A DNA stretch of 64,000 bases, taken from positions 52,729,288-52,793,287 of the forward strand of contig CM065296.1 in assembly GCA_032871835.1 (NCBI GenBank), given 5' to 3'. The stretch comes from Dipteronia dyeriana. Lineage: Eukaryota; Streptophyta; Magnoliopsida; Sapindales; Sapindaceae. The notes below the pieces were generated by a model. It saw only the letters and a program-made list of their open reading frames with translations. It had not been told where the DNA came from and made no database searches. Position 1 is the stretch's first letter, and every line of letters starts with the position of its first letter. The position numbers and the translations under genes were made by a program. Below, piece after piece: positions 35,229 through 48,604 of this stretch.

Positions 35229-35336
35229 ATGGCATCCGACAGCGAAGTTGCTGCTAGAGCGGAAAAGAACTTCCTTTTTGGTCTTGAACTATATTTTGAG
35301 GCCTTGGTCGGGCTACCACCCCTAAGAAGTGTCTAA
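35229..35336 (+). pseudogene. 5' stub of a retrotransposon gag-like frame fused to satellite, copy 2
   Basis: Same ATG and reading frame as copy 1, beginning MASDSEVAARAE, with K instead of E at residue 13. It enters the satellite at the same base and stops at a TAA at 35334 (35 residues). The 14 bp just before the ATG hold four of the five differences seen between the copies downstream of the LTR. One of these creates an upstream out-of-frame ATG at 35218. It is a relic and encodes no complete domain. Confidence 0.65.
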
Positions 35337-38300
35337 GTGTAAGAGCATAGTTGCCATCCAGATCTCAAGACCAGGAAATGGCTAGGTAGCGCTCCTGATG
35401 CCTTGATCTGGCTACCACCCCTTAGAAGGATCTGAGTGTAAGGGCATAGTTGCCATCCAGATCTCGATACCAGGAAATAGCTAGATAGCCCTCCTGATAC
35501 CTTTGTCGGGCTACCACCCGCAAGAAGGATCTGAGTGTAAGAGCGTAGTTGTCATCCAGATCTCAAGACATGGAAATAGATAGATAGCCCTCCCGATGCC
35601 TTGGTCAGGCTACCACCCCCAAGAAGGATCTCGGTGTAAGAGCATAGTTTCCATCAAGATCTCAAGACTAAGAAATAGCTAGATAGCGCCCCTGATGCCA
35701 TGGTCAGGCTACCACCCCCAAGAAGGGTCTGAGTGTAAGAGCATAGTTTTCATCCAGATCTCAAGACCAAGAAATAGCCAGGTAGCGCTCCTGATGCCTT
35801 GGTCGGTCTACCACCCCTAAGAAGCATGTGAGTGTAAGAGCATAGTTGCCATCGAGATCTCAGGACCAGGAAATAGCTAGATAGCGCTCCTGATGCCTTG
35901 GTCGATCTACCACCCCTAAGTTGGGTCTGAGTGTAAGAGCATAATTGTCATCCAGATCTCAAGACCATGAAATAGTTAAATAGCGCTCCTGATGCATTGG
36001 TCGAGCTACAACCCCTCAGAAGGTTCTGAGTGTAAAAGCATAGTTCCCATCCAGATCTCAAGACCAGGAAATAGCTAGGTAGCGCTCCTGATGCCATGGT
36101 CGGGCTACAACCCCCAAGAAGGATATGAGTGTGAGAGCATAGTTGCAATCCAGATCACGATACTAGGAAATAGCTAGACAGCCCTCCTAATGCCTTGGTC
36201 GGGCTACCACCCCTAAGAAGGATCTGAGTGTAAGAGCATAGTTGCCATCCAGATCTCAAGACCAGGAAATAGGTAGAAAGCGCTCCAGATTCCTTAGTCG
36301 GGCTACCACCTCAAAGAAGGGTCTGAGTGTAAGAGCATAGTTGTCAACCAGATCTCAAGACTAGGAAATAGCTAGGTAGCATTCCTGATGCCTTGGTTAG
36401 GCTACCACCCCAAAAAAGGATCTGAGTGTAAGCGCATAGTTGCCATCTAGATCTCATGACCAAAAAATAGCTAGATAGTGCTCCTGATGCCATTGTTGGG
36501 TACCACCCCCAAGTTAGGTATGAGTGTCAGAGCATAGTTGTTACCAGATCTCAAGACCAGGAAATAGCTAGATAGCGCTTCTGATGCCTTGGTCGGGCTA
36601 CGACCGCCCTGGAAGGTTCTGAGTGTAAGAACATAGTCGCCATCCAGATCTCAAGACCAGGAAATAGCTAGGTAGCGCTCCTGATGCCTTGGTCGGGCTA
36701 CAACCCCCCAAAAGGATCTGAGTGTGAGAGTATTGTTGCAATCCAGATCTCGATACCAGGAAATAGCTAGATAGCCCTCCCGATGTTTTGGTCAGGCTAC
36801 CACCTTCAAGAAGGATCTGGGAGTAGGAGCATAGTTGCCATCCAGATCTCAAGACCAAGAAATAGCTAGATAGCGCTCCTGATGCCTTGGTCGGGCTACC
36901 ACCTCCAAGAAGGGTCTGAGTGTAAGAGCATAGTTGTCAACCAGATCTCAAGACCAGGAAATAGCTAGATTGTGCTCCTGATGCCTTGGTTAAGCTACTA
37001 CCCCAAATAAGGATCTGAGTGTAAGCGCATAGTTGCCATCCAGATCTAAGGACCAAAAAATAGCTAGATAGTGCTCATGATGCCTTGGTCAGGCTACCAC
37101 CCCTAAGAAGGGTCTGAGTGTAAGAGTATAGTTGTCATCTAGATCTCAAGACACGGAAATAGCTAGATAGCCCTTCCGATGCCTTGGTCAGGCTACCACC
37201 CCCGAGAAGGATCTGGGAGTAAGAGCATAGTTGCCATCAGGATCTCAAGACCAAGAAATAGCTAGATAGCGCTCCTGATGCCTTGGTCTGGCTAACACCA
37301 CCAAGAAGGGTCTGAGAGTAAGACCATAGTTGTCATCCAGATCTCAAGACCAGGAAATAGATAGGTAGCCCTCCTGATGCCTTGGTCGGGCTACCACTTC
37401 TTAAGAGGATCCGAGTGTAAGAGCATAGTTGACATCCTGATCTCAGGACTCAGAAATAGCTAGATAGCGCTCCTGATGCATTGGTCAGGCTACCACCCCT
37501 AAGAAGGGTCTGAGTGTAAGAGCATAGTTGTCATCCAGATCACAAGACCAGGAAATGGCTAGATAGCGCTGCTGATGCCATGGTCAGGCTACCACCCCCA
37601 AAAAGGTTCTGAATGCAAGAGCATAGTTGCCATCCAGATCTCAAGACCAAGAAATAGCTAGGTAGCGCTCCTGATGCCTTGGTCGGGCTAACACCACCAA
37701 GAAGGGTCTGAGTCTAAGAGCATAGTAGCCATCCAGATCTCAAGACCAGGAAATAGCTAGATAGCGCTCTTAATGCCTTGGTCAGGCTACCATTTCCAAG
37801 AAGGGTCTGAGTGTAAGAGCATAGTTGTCAACCAGATTTCAAGACCAGGAAATAGCTAGGTAGCCCTCCTGATACCTTGGTCGGGCTAATATCCCTAAGG
37901 AGGATATGAGTGTAAAAGCATAGTTGCCATCCAGCTCTCAGGACTAGAAAATAGCTAGATAGCGTTCCTGAGGCCTACGTCGGGCTACCACCGCCAAGTA
38001 GGCCCTTAAGAAGAATCTGAGTGTAAGAGCATAGTTGCCATCTAGATCTCAGGACCAGGAAATAGTTAGATAGCGCTCCTGATGCCTTGGTCGGGCTACA
38101 ACCCCTAAGAAGTATCTGAGTGTTAGAGCATAGTTGTAAACCAGATTTCAAGACCAGGAAATAGCTAGGTAGCACTCCTGATGCCTTGGTCGGGCTAATA
38201 CCCCAAAAGAGGATCTGAGTGTAAGAGCATAGTTGCCATCCAGATCTCAGGACCAGGAAATAGTTAGATAGCGCTCCTGATGCCTACATCGGGCTACCAC

Positions 38301-38599
38301 CCCCAAGAAGGATCTGAGTGTAAGAGCATAGTTATCATCCAGATCTCAAGACCAGGAAATAGCTAGATAGCGGTCCCGATACCTTGGTCTGGCTACCAAA
38401 TCCAAGTAGGTTTAAAGTGTAAGAGCATAGTTGCCATCCAGATCTCAAGACTAGTAAATATCTAGGTAGCGCACCGGATGCCTAGGTCGGGCAACCACCC
38501 CTTAGAGGATCTGAGTGTAAAAGCATATTTGCCATCAAGATCTCATGACCAGGAAATAGCTATATAGCGCTCCTGATGCCTTGGTCGGGATACCACCCC

Positions 38600-41500
38600 T
38601 AATAAGGGTCTGAGTGTAAGAGCATAGTTGTCAGCCAGATCTTAAGACTAGGAAATAGCTAGATAGCGCTCCTGATGCCTTGGTCGGGTTACGACCCCTC
38701 AGAAGGTTTGGAGTGTAAGAGCATAGTTGCCATCTAGATCTCAAGACCATGAAATAGCTAGGTAGCGATCCTGATGCCTTGGTCAAGCTACAACCCCCAA
38801 GAAGGATCTGAGTGTGAGAGCATAGTTGCAATCCAGATCTCGATACCAGGAAATAGCTAGATAGCCCTCTTGATGTCTTGGTCGGGCTACCACCTCCAAG
38901 AAGGGTCTTAGTGTAAGAGCATAGTTGTCAACCAGATCTCAAGACCAGAAAATTGCTAGGTAGCACTCCTGATGCCTTGGTTAGGCTACCACCCCAAAGA
39001 AGGATCTGAGTGTAAACGCATAGTTGCCATCCAGATCTCTGGACCAAAAAATAGCTAGATAGTGCTCCTGATGCCTTGGTCGGGGTTCAACTCCCAAGTT
39101 GGGTCTGAGTGTAAGAGCAAAGTTGTCATCTAGATCTCAAGACCAGGAAATAGCTAGATAGCGCTCCTGATGCCTTGGTTGGGCTACGACCCCCCCTAGA
39201 AGGATCTGAGTGTAAGAACATATTTGCCATCCTGATCTTAAGACCAGGAAAGTAGCTAGGTAGCGCTCCTTATGCCTTGGTCGGGCTACAACCCTTAAGA
39301 AGGATCTGAGTGTGAGAGTATAGTTGCAATCCAGATCTCGATACCAGGAAATAGCTAGATAGCCCTCCTGATGCCTTGGTCAGGCTACCACCCCCATGAA
39401 GGATCTGAGTGTAAGCGCATAGTTGCCATCCAGATCTCTGGACCAAAAAATAGCTAGATAGTGCTCCTGATGCCTTGGTCGGGCTACCACCCCCAAGAAG
39501 GGTCTAAGTGTAAGAGTATAGTTGTCATCTAGATCTCAAGACACGGAAATAGCTAGATAGCCCTCCCGATGCCTTAGTCAGGCTACCACCCCCAAGAAGG
39601 ATCTGGGAGTAAGAGCAAAGTTGCCATCAGGATCTCAAGACTAAGAAATAGGCTAGAAATCGCTCCTGATGCCTTGGTCAGGCTACCACCACCAAGAAGG
39701 GTCTGAGTGTAAGAGCATAGTTGTCATCCAGATCTCAAGACAAGGAAATAGATAGGTAGCCCTTCTGATGCCATGGTCCGGCTACCACCCCCTAAAAGGA
39801 TCCGAGTGTAAGAGCATAGTTGCCATCCAGATCTCAGGACTCGAAAATAGCTAGATAGCGCTCCTGATGCCTTGGTCAGGCTACCACTTCCAAGAAGGGT
39901 CTGAGTGTAAGACCATAGTTGTCAACCAGATTTCAAGACCACAAAATAGCTAGGTAGCACTCCTGATGCCTTGGTCGGGCTAATACCCCTAAGGAGGATC
40001 TGAGTGTAAGAGCATAGTTTCCATCCAGATCTGAGGACCAGGAAAGAGCTAGGTAGCACTCCTAATGCCTTGGTCGGGCTAATACCCCTAAGAAGGGTCT
40101 GAGTGTTAGAGCATAGTTGTCATCCAGATAACAAGACCAAGAAATAGCTAGATAGCGCTGCTGATAAATTGGTCTGGCTAACACCCCCATGAAAGTTTTG
40201 AGTGCAATAGCATAGTTGCCATCCAGATCTCAAGACCAGGAAATAGCTAGGTAGCGCTTCTGATGCCTTTGTCAGGCTACAACCCCTAAGAAGGGTCTGA
40301 GTGTAAGAGCATAGTTGTCAGCCAGATATCAAGACCAGGAAATAGCTAGATAGCGCTCCTGATGCTATGGTCGGGTTACGACCCCTCAGAAGGTTTGGAG
40401 TGTAAGAGCATAGTTGCCATCCAGATCTCAAGACCAGGAAATAGCTAGGTAGCGCTCCTGATGCCTTGGTCGGGCTACATCCCCCAAGAAGGATCTGAGT
40501 GTGAGAGCATAGTTGCAATCCAGATCTCGATACCAGGAAATTGCTAGATAGCCCTCTTCATGCCTTGGTCGGGCTACCACCCCTAAGAATGATCTGAGTG
40601 TAAGAGCATAGTTGCCATCCAGATCTCAAGACTAGGAAATAGCTAGATAGCGCTCATGATGCCTTGGTCGGGCTACCACCTCCAAGAAGGGCGGTCTTAG
40701 TGTAAGAGCATAGTTGTCAACCAGATCTCAAGACCAGAAAATTGCTAGGTAGCACTCCTGATGCCTTGGTTAGGCTACCACCCCAAAGAAGGATCTGAGT
40801 GTAAGCGCATAGTTGCCATCCAGATCTCAGGACCAAAAAATAGCTAGATAGTGCTCCTAATGCTTGGTCGGGATTCCACCCCCAAGTTGGGTCTGAGTGT
40901 AAGAGCATAGTTGTCATCTAGATCTCAAGACCAGGAAATAGCTAGATAGCGCTCCTGATGCCTTGGTTGGGCTACGACCCCCCTAAAAGGATCTGAGTGT
41001 AAGAACATAGTTGCCATCCGGATCTCAAGACCAAGAAATAGCTAGGTAGCGCTCCTGATGCCTTGGTCGGGCTACAACCTTTAAGAAGGATCTGAGTGTA
41101 AGAGTATAGTTGCAATCCAGATCTCGATACTAGGAAATAGCTAGATAGCAATCCTGATGCCTTGGTCGGGCTACCACCCCCAAGAAGAATCTGAGTGTAA
41201 GAGCATAGTTGCCATCCAGATCTCAAGACCAGGAAATGGCTAGATAGCTACTGATGCCTTGGTCGGGCTACCACCTCCAAGAAGGGTCTGAGTGTAAGAG
41301 CATAATTGTAAACCAGATCTCTAGAAAAGGAAATAGCTATGTAGTGCTCCTGATGCCTTGCTTAGGCTACAACCACAAAGAAGGATCTGAGTGTAAGCGC
41401 ATAGTTGCCATCCAGATCTCTGGACCAAAAAATAGCTAGATAGTGCTCCTGATGCCTTAGTCGTGCTACCACCCCCAAGAAGGGTCTAAGTGTAAGAGTA

Positions 41501-44100
41501 TAGTTGTCATATAGATCTCAAGACACGAAAATAGCTAGATAGCCCTCCCGATGCCTTGGTCAGGCTACAACCCCCAAGAAGGATCTGGGAGTAAGAGCAA
41601 AGTTGCCATCAGGATCTCAAGACCAAGAAATAGCTAGATAGCGCTCCTGATGCCTTGGTCGGTCTACCACCACCAAGAAGGGTCTGAGTGTAAGAGCATA
41701 GTTGTCATCCAGATCTCAAGACAAGGAAATAGATAGGTTGCCCTCCTGATGCCATGGTCCGGCTACCACCCCTTAAAAGGATCCGAGTGTAATAGCATAG
41801 TTGCCATCCAGATCTCAGGACTCGAAAATAGCTAGATAGCGCTCCTGATGCCTAAGTCAGGCTACCACTTCCAAGAAGGGTCTGAGTGTAAGACCATAGT
41901 TGTCAACCAGATTTCAAGACCAGGAAATTGCTAGGTAGCACTCCTGATGCCTTGGTTGGGCTAATACCCCTAAGGAGGATCTGAGTTTAAGAGCATAGTT
42001 TCCATCCAGATCTCAGGACCAGGAAATAGCTAGGTAGCACTCCTAATGTCTTGGTCGGGCTAATACCCCTAAGAAGGGTCTGAGTGTAAGAGCATAGTTG
42101 TCATCCAGATAACAAGACCAAGAAATAGCTAGATAGCGCTGCTGATAAATTGGTCGGGCTACCACCCCCATGAAAGTTTTGAGTGCAAGAGCATAGTTGC
42201 CATCCAGATCTCATGACCAGGAAATAGCTAGGTAGCGATTCTGATGCCTTTGTCAGGCTACAACCCCTAAGAAGGGTCTGAGTGTAAGAGCATAGTTGTC
42301 AGCCAGATCTCAAGACCAGGAAATAGCTAGATAGCGCTCCTGATGCCTTGGTCGGGTTACGACCCCTCAGAAGGTTTGGAGTGTAAGAGCATAGTTGCCA
42401 TCTAGATCTCAAGACCAGGAAATAGCTAGGTACCGCTCCTGATGCCTTGGTCGGGCTGCAACCCTCAAGAAGGATCTGAGTGTGAGAGCATAGTTGCAAT
42501 CCAGATCTCGATACTAGGAAATAGCTAGATAGCCCTCTTGATGCCTTGGTCAGGCTACCACCCCTAAGAAAGATCTGAGTGTAAGAGCATAGTTGCCATC
42601 CAGATCTCAAGACTTGGAAATAGCTAGATAGCGCTCCTGATACCTTGGTCGGGCTACCACCTCCAAGAAGGGTCTTAGTGTAAGAGCATAGTTGTCAACC
42701 AGATCTCAAGACCAGAAAATTGCTAGGTAGCACTCCTGATGCCTTGGTTAGGCTACCACCCCAAAGAAGGATCTGAGTGTAAGCGCATAGTTGACGTCCA
42801 GATCTCAGGACCAAAAAATAGCTAGATAGTGCTCCTGATGCCTTGGTCGGGATTCCAACCCCAAGTTGGGTCTGAGTGTAAGAACATAGTTGTCATCTAG
42901 ATCTCAAGACCAGGAAATAGCTAGATGGCGCTCCTGATGCCTTGGTTGGGCTACGACCCCCCTAGAAAGATCTGAGTGTACGAACATAGTTGCCATCCGG
43001 ATCTCAAGACCAGGAAATAGCTAGGTAGCGCTCCTGATGCCTTGGTCGGGCTACAACCCTTAAGAAGGATCTGAGCGTGAGAGTATAGTTGCAATCCAGA
43101 TCTCGATACCAGGAAATAGCTAGATAGCCCTCCTGATGCCTTGGTCGGGCTACCACCCCCAAGAAGGATCTGAGTGTAAGAGCATAGTTGCCATCCAGAT
43201 CTCAAGACCAGGAAATAGCTAGATAGCGCTCATGATGCCTTGGTCGGGCTACCACCTCCAAGAAGGGTCTGAGTGTAAGAGCTTAATTGTAAACCAGATC
43301 TCAAGACCAGGAAATAGCTATGTAGTGCTCCTGATGCCTTGGTTAGGCTACAACCACAAAGAAGGATCTGAGTGTAAGCGCATAGTTGTCATCCAGATCT
43401 CTGGACCAAAAAAAAGCTAGATAGTGCTCCTGATGCCTTGGTCGGGATACCACCCCCAAGAAGGGTCTGAGTGTAAGTGTATAGTTGTCATCTAGATCTC
43501 AAGACACGGAAATAGCTAGATAGCCCTCCTGATGCCTTGGTCAGGCTACCACCCCCAAGAAGGATCTGGGAGTAAGAGCAAAGTTTCCATCAGGATCTCA
43601 AGACCAAGAAATAGCAAGGTAGCGCTCCTGATGCCTTGGTCGGGCAACAAACCTTAAGAAGGATCTGAGTTTGAGAGTATAGTTGCAATCCAGATCTCGA
43701 TACCAGGAAATAGGTAGATAGCCCTCCTGATGCCTTGGTCGGCCTACCACCCCCAAGAAGAATCTGAGTGTAAGAGAATAGTTGCCATCCAGATCTCAAG
43801 ACCAGGAAATAGCTAGATAGCGCTCCTGAAGCCTTGGTCGGGCTACCACCTCCATGAAGGGTCTGAGTGTAAGAGCATAATTGTAAACCAGATCTCAAGA
43901 CCAGGAAATAGCTATGTAGTGCTCTTGATGCCTTGGTTAGGCTACAACCACAAAGAAGGATCTGAGTGTTAGCGCATAGTTGCCATCCAGATCTCTGGAC
44001 CAAAAAATAGCTAGATAGTGCTCCTGATGCCTTGGTCGGGCTACCACCCCCAAGAAGGGTCTGAGTGTAAGAGTATAGTTGTCATCTAGATCTCAAGACA
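38600..44100. repeat. higher-order repeat with ~1.98-kb (20-monomer) units
   Basis: Rare variants recur together. TCAGCCAG lies at 38631, 40318 and 42299 (spacings 1687 and 1981). The CTACGACCCCCC variant lies at 40975 and 42954 (1979), with a relative at 39187. TTGTAAACCAG lies at 41306 and 43287 (1981) and again at 43881, a further 594 bp (6 x 99). GCTAATACCCCTAAG and AGCGCATAGTTG monomers fill fixed places in each unit. The pattern fits two to three 17-20-monomer units plus a six-monomer local duplication at the right end. Confidence 0.8.
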
Positions 44101-47100
44101 CGGAAATAGCTAGATAGCCCTCCTGATGCCTTGGTCAGGCTACCAGCCCCAAGAAGGATCTGGGAGTAAGAGCAAAACTGCCATCAGGATCTCAAGACCA
44201 AGAAATAGCTAGATAGCGCTCATGATGCCTTGGTCGGGCTACCACCACCAAGAAGGGTCTGAGTGTAAGAGCATAGTTGTCATCCAGATCTCAAGACAAG
44301 GAAATAGATAGGTAGCCCTCCTAATGCCATGGTCCGGCTACCACCCCCTAAAAGGATCCGAGTGTAAGAGCATAGTTGCCATCCAGATCTCAGGACTCGA
44401 AAATAGCTAGATAGCGCTCCTTATGCCTTGGTCAGGCTACCACTTCCAAGAAGGGTCTGAGTGTAAGACCATAGTTGTCAACCAGATTTCAAGACCAGGA
44501 AATAACTAGGTAGCACTCCTGATGCCTTGGTCGGGCTAATACCTCTAAGGAGGATCTGAGTGTAATAACATAGTTTCCATCCAGATCTCAGGACCAGGAA
44601 ATAGCTAGGTAGCACTCCTAATGCCTTGGTCGGGCTAATACCCCTAAGAAGGGTCTGAGTGTAAGAGCATAGTTGTCATCCAAATAACAAGACCAAGAAA
44701 TAGCTAGATAGCGCTACTGATAAATTGGTCGGGCTACCACCCCCATGAAAGTTCTGAGTGCAAGAGCATAGTCGCCATCCAAATCTCAAGACCAGGAAAT
44801 AGCTAGGTAGCGCTTCTGATGCCTTTGTCAGGTTACAACTCCTAAGAAGGATCTGAGTGTAAGAGCATAGTTGCCATCCAGATCTTAAGACCAGGAAATA
44901 GCTAGATAGCGCTCCTGATGCCTACGTCGGGCTACCACCCCCAAGAAGGATCTGAGTGTAAGAGCATGGTTATCATCCAGATCTCAAGACTAGGAAATAG
45001 CTAGAAAGCACTCCCGATACCTTGGTCGGGCTACCAAATCCAAGAAGGTTTTAAGTGTAAGAGCATAGTTGCCATCTAGATCTCAAGACTAGGAAATATC
45101 TAGGTAGCGCACTGGATGCCTTGGTCGGGCAACCACCCCTAAGAAAAATCTGAGTGTAAGAGCATAGTTGCCATCCAGATCTCAATACCATGAAATAGCT
45201 AGATAGCGCTCCTGATGCCTTGGTCTGGCTACCACCCCAAAGAAGGATCTGAGTGTAAGATCATAGTTGTCATCCAGATCTCAAGACACAGAAATAGCTA
45301 GGTAGAAATTTTGATGCCTTGGTCGGGCTACCACCCCTAAGAAGGATCTGAGTGTAAGAGCATTGTTGCCATCCAGATCTCAGGACCAGGAAATAGCTAG
45401 ATAGCGCTCCTGATGCCTTGGTCTGGCTACCACCCCCAAGTTGGGTCTCAGTGTAAGAGCATAGTTGTCATGCAGATGTCAAGACCAGGAAATAGCTAGA
45501 TAGCGCTCCTGATGCCTTGGTCGGGCTACCACCCCTAAGAAGGTTCTGATTGTAAGAGCTTAGTTACCATCCAGATCTCAAGACAAGGAAATAGCTAGAT
45601 AGCGCTCATGATGCCTTGGTCGGGCTACCACCCCTGAGAAGGTTCTGATTGTAAGAGCATAGTTTCCATTCAGATCTCAAGACCAAGAAATAGCTAGGTA
45701 GCGCTCCTGATGCCTTGGTCGGGCTACCACCCCTAGGAAGGATCTGAGTGTAAGAGCATAGTTGCCATCCAGATCTTAGGTCCAGTAAATAGCAAGATAG
45801 CACTCTTGATGCCTTGGTCAGGCTACCATCCACAAGAAGGGTCTGAGTGTAAAAGCATAGTTGTCTTCCGGATCTCAAGACCAAGAAATAGCTAGATAGC
45901 CCACCCGATGCCTTGGTCAGGCTACCACCCCCAAGAAGGATCTCGGTGTAAGAGCATAGTTTCCATCCAGATATCAAGACCATGAAATAGCTAGATAGCA
46001 CTCTTGATGCCTTGGTTGGGCTACCACCCCTAAGAAGGATCAGAGTGTAAGAGCATAGTTGCCATCAAGATCTTTGGACCAGGAAATAGCTATATAGCGC
46101 TCCTGATGCCTTGGTCTGGATACCAACCCTATTAAGGGTCTAAGTGTAAGAGCATAGTTGTCATCCAGATCTCAAGATAAAGAAATAGCTAGATAGCCCT
46201 ACCGATGTCTTGGTCAGGCTAACAACCCCCAAGAAGGATCTCGGTGTAAGAGCATAGTTGCCATCCAGATCTAAAGACCAATAAATAATAAGATAGCGCT
46301 CCTGATGCCTTGGTCAGGCTACCACCCCCAAAAAGGGTCTGGGTGTAAAAGTATAGTTGTCATCCAGATCTCAAGACCAGGAAATAGCTAGGTAGCGCTC
46401 TCGATGCCTTTGTCGGGCTACCACCCCTAAGAAGAATCTGAGTGTAATAGCATAGTTGCCATCCAGATCTCAGGACTAGGAAATAGCTAGATAGCGCTCT
46501 TGATGCCTTGGTCAGGCTACCACACCCAAGAAAGGTCTGAGTGTAAAAGCATAGTTGTCATCCAGATCTCAAGACAAGGAAATAGCTAGATAGCGCTCCT
46601 GATGCCTTGGTCGGGCTACCACCCCTAAGAAGGATCTGAGTGTAAAAGCATAGTTGTCCTTCCAGATCTCAAGACCAGGAAATGGCTAGATAGCCCTCCT
46701 GATGTCTTGGTCGGGCTACCACCCCCAAGAAGGATCTGAGTGTAAAGCATAGTTGCCATCCAGATCTCAGGACCAGGAAATAGCTAGATAACGCTCCTGA
46801 TGCCTAGGTCGGGCTACCACCCATTAGAAGTGTCTAAGGGTAAGAGCATAGTTGCCATCCAGATCTCAAGACCTGGAAATAGCTAGATAGCCCTCCTGAT
46901 GTCTTGGTCGGGCTACCACCCCAAGAAGGATCTGATTGTAAGAGAATAGTTTTCATACAGATCTTAAGACCCGAAAATAGCTAGATAGACCTCTCGATGC
47001 CTTGATCAGGCTACCACCCTTAAGAAGGATCTGGGTGTAAAAGCATAGTTGCCATCCAGATCTCAGGTCAAGGAAATAGCGAGATAGCCCTCATGATGCC

Positions 47101-48604
47101 TTGGTCTGGCTACCACCCCCATGAAGGATCTGAGTGTAAAAGCATAGTTTCCATCTAGATCTCAAGACCAAGAAATAGCTAGATAGCGCTCCTGATGCAT
47201 TGGTCGTTCTACCTCCCCCAAGAAGGTTCTGAGTGTAAGAGCATAGTTGTCATCCAAATCTCAAGACCAGGAAATAGCTAGGTAGCGCTCCAGATGCCTT
47301 GGTCAGGCTACCATCCCTAAGAAGGATCTGAGTGTAAGAGCATAGTTATCATCCAGATCTCAAGACCAGGAAATAGCTAGATAAGGCTCCCGATGCCTTG
47401 GTCGGGCTACCAACCCCAAGAAGGTTTTAAATATAAGAGCATAGTTGCCATCCAGATCTCAAGACTAGGAAATATCTAGGTAGCGCACCGGATGCCTTGG
47501 TCGGGTAAAAACTCTTAAGAATGATCTGAGTGTAAGAGCATTGTTGCCATCCAGATCTCAAGACCAGGAAATAGCTAGATAGTGCTTCTGATGCCTTGGT
47601 CATGCTACCACCCCTAAGTTGGGTCTGAGTGTAAGAGCATAGTTGTCATCGAGATCTCAGGACCAGGAAATAGCTAGATAGCGCTCCTGATACCTTGGTC
47701 AGGCAACCACCCCCAAGTTGGGTCTGAGTGTAAGAGCATAGCTGTCATCCAGATCTCAAGACCAGAAAATTGCTAGATAGCGCTCCTGATGCCTTGGTTG
47801 GGCTACGGCCCCTAAAAAGGATCTGGGTGTAAGAGTATAGTTGCCATCCAGATCTCAGGACAAGGAAATATCTAGATAGCCCTCCTGATGCCTTGGTTGA
47901 GCTACCACCCCCAAGAAGGATCTGAGTGTAAGAGCATAGTTGTCATCCAGATCTTAAGACATGGAAATAGCAAGATAGCCCTCCCGATGCCTTGGTCAGG
48001 CTACCTCTTGGATCTCGGTGTTATAGCATAGTTTCCATCAAGATCTCAAGACCATGAAATAGCTAGATAGCGCTCCTGTTGCATTGGTCAGAATACCACC
48101 TCCAAGAAGGTTCTGAGTGTAAGAGCATAGTTGTCATCCAGATCGCAAGACCATGAAATAGCTAGGTAGCGCTCCCGATGCCTTGGTCGGGCTACCACCC
48201 CTAAGAAGGATCTGAGTGTTAGAGCATAGTTGCCATCCAGATCTCAGGACCAGGAAATAGCTAGATAGCTATCCTGATGCCTTGGTCAGGCTACGACCCA
48301 GGGAAAATTCTGAGTGTAAGAGCATTGTTGCCATCCAGATCTCAAGACCAGGAAATAGCTAGATAGCGCTCCTGATGCCTTGGTCAGGATACCACCCCTA
48401 ATAAGGGTCTGAGTGTAAGAGCATAGTTGTCATCCAGATCTCAAGACACGGAAATAGCTAGATAGCTATACCGATGTCTTGATCAGGCTACCACCCCCAA
48501 GAAGGATCTCGATGTAAGAGCATAGTTGCCATTTAGATCTCAAGAAAAAAAAATAGCAAGATAGCGCTCCTAATGATTTGTCAGGCTACCACCCACAAAA
48601 TGGG

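Larger units (their letters stand above)
34437..35990. repeat. segmental duplication carrying the retrotransposon piece, copy 2
   Basis: Downstream partner of the 30.875-32.43 kb segment at an offset of 3,562 bp. The satellite parts show visibly more substitutions between copies than those of the 13.7-18.3 kb duplication, so this event is older. Beyond about 35.99 kb the sequence instead resembles the 33.5 kb stretch, which marks the right edge. Confidence 0.85.
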
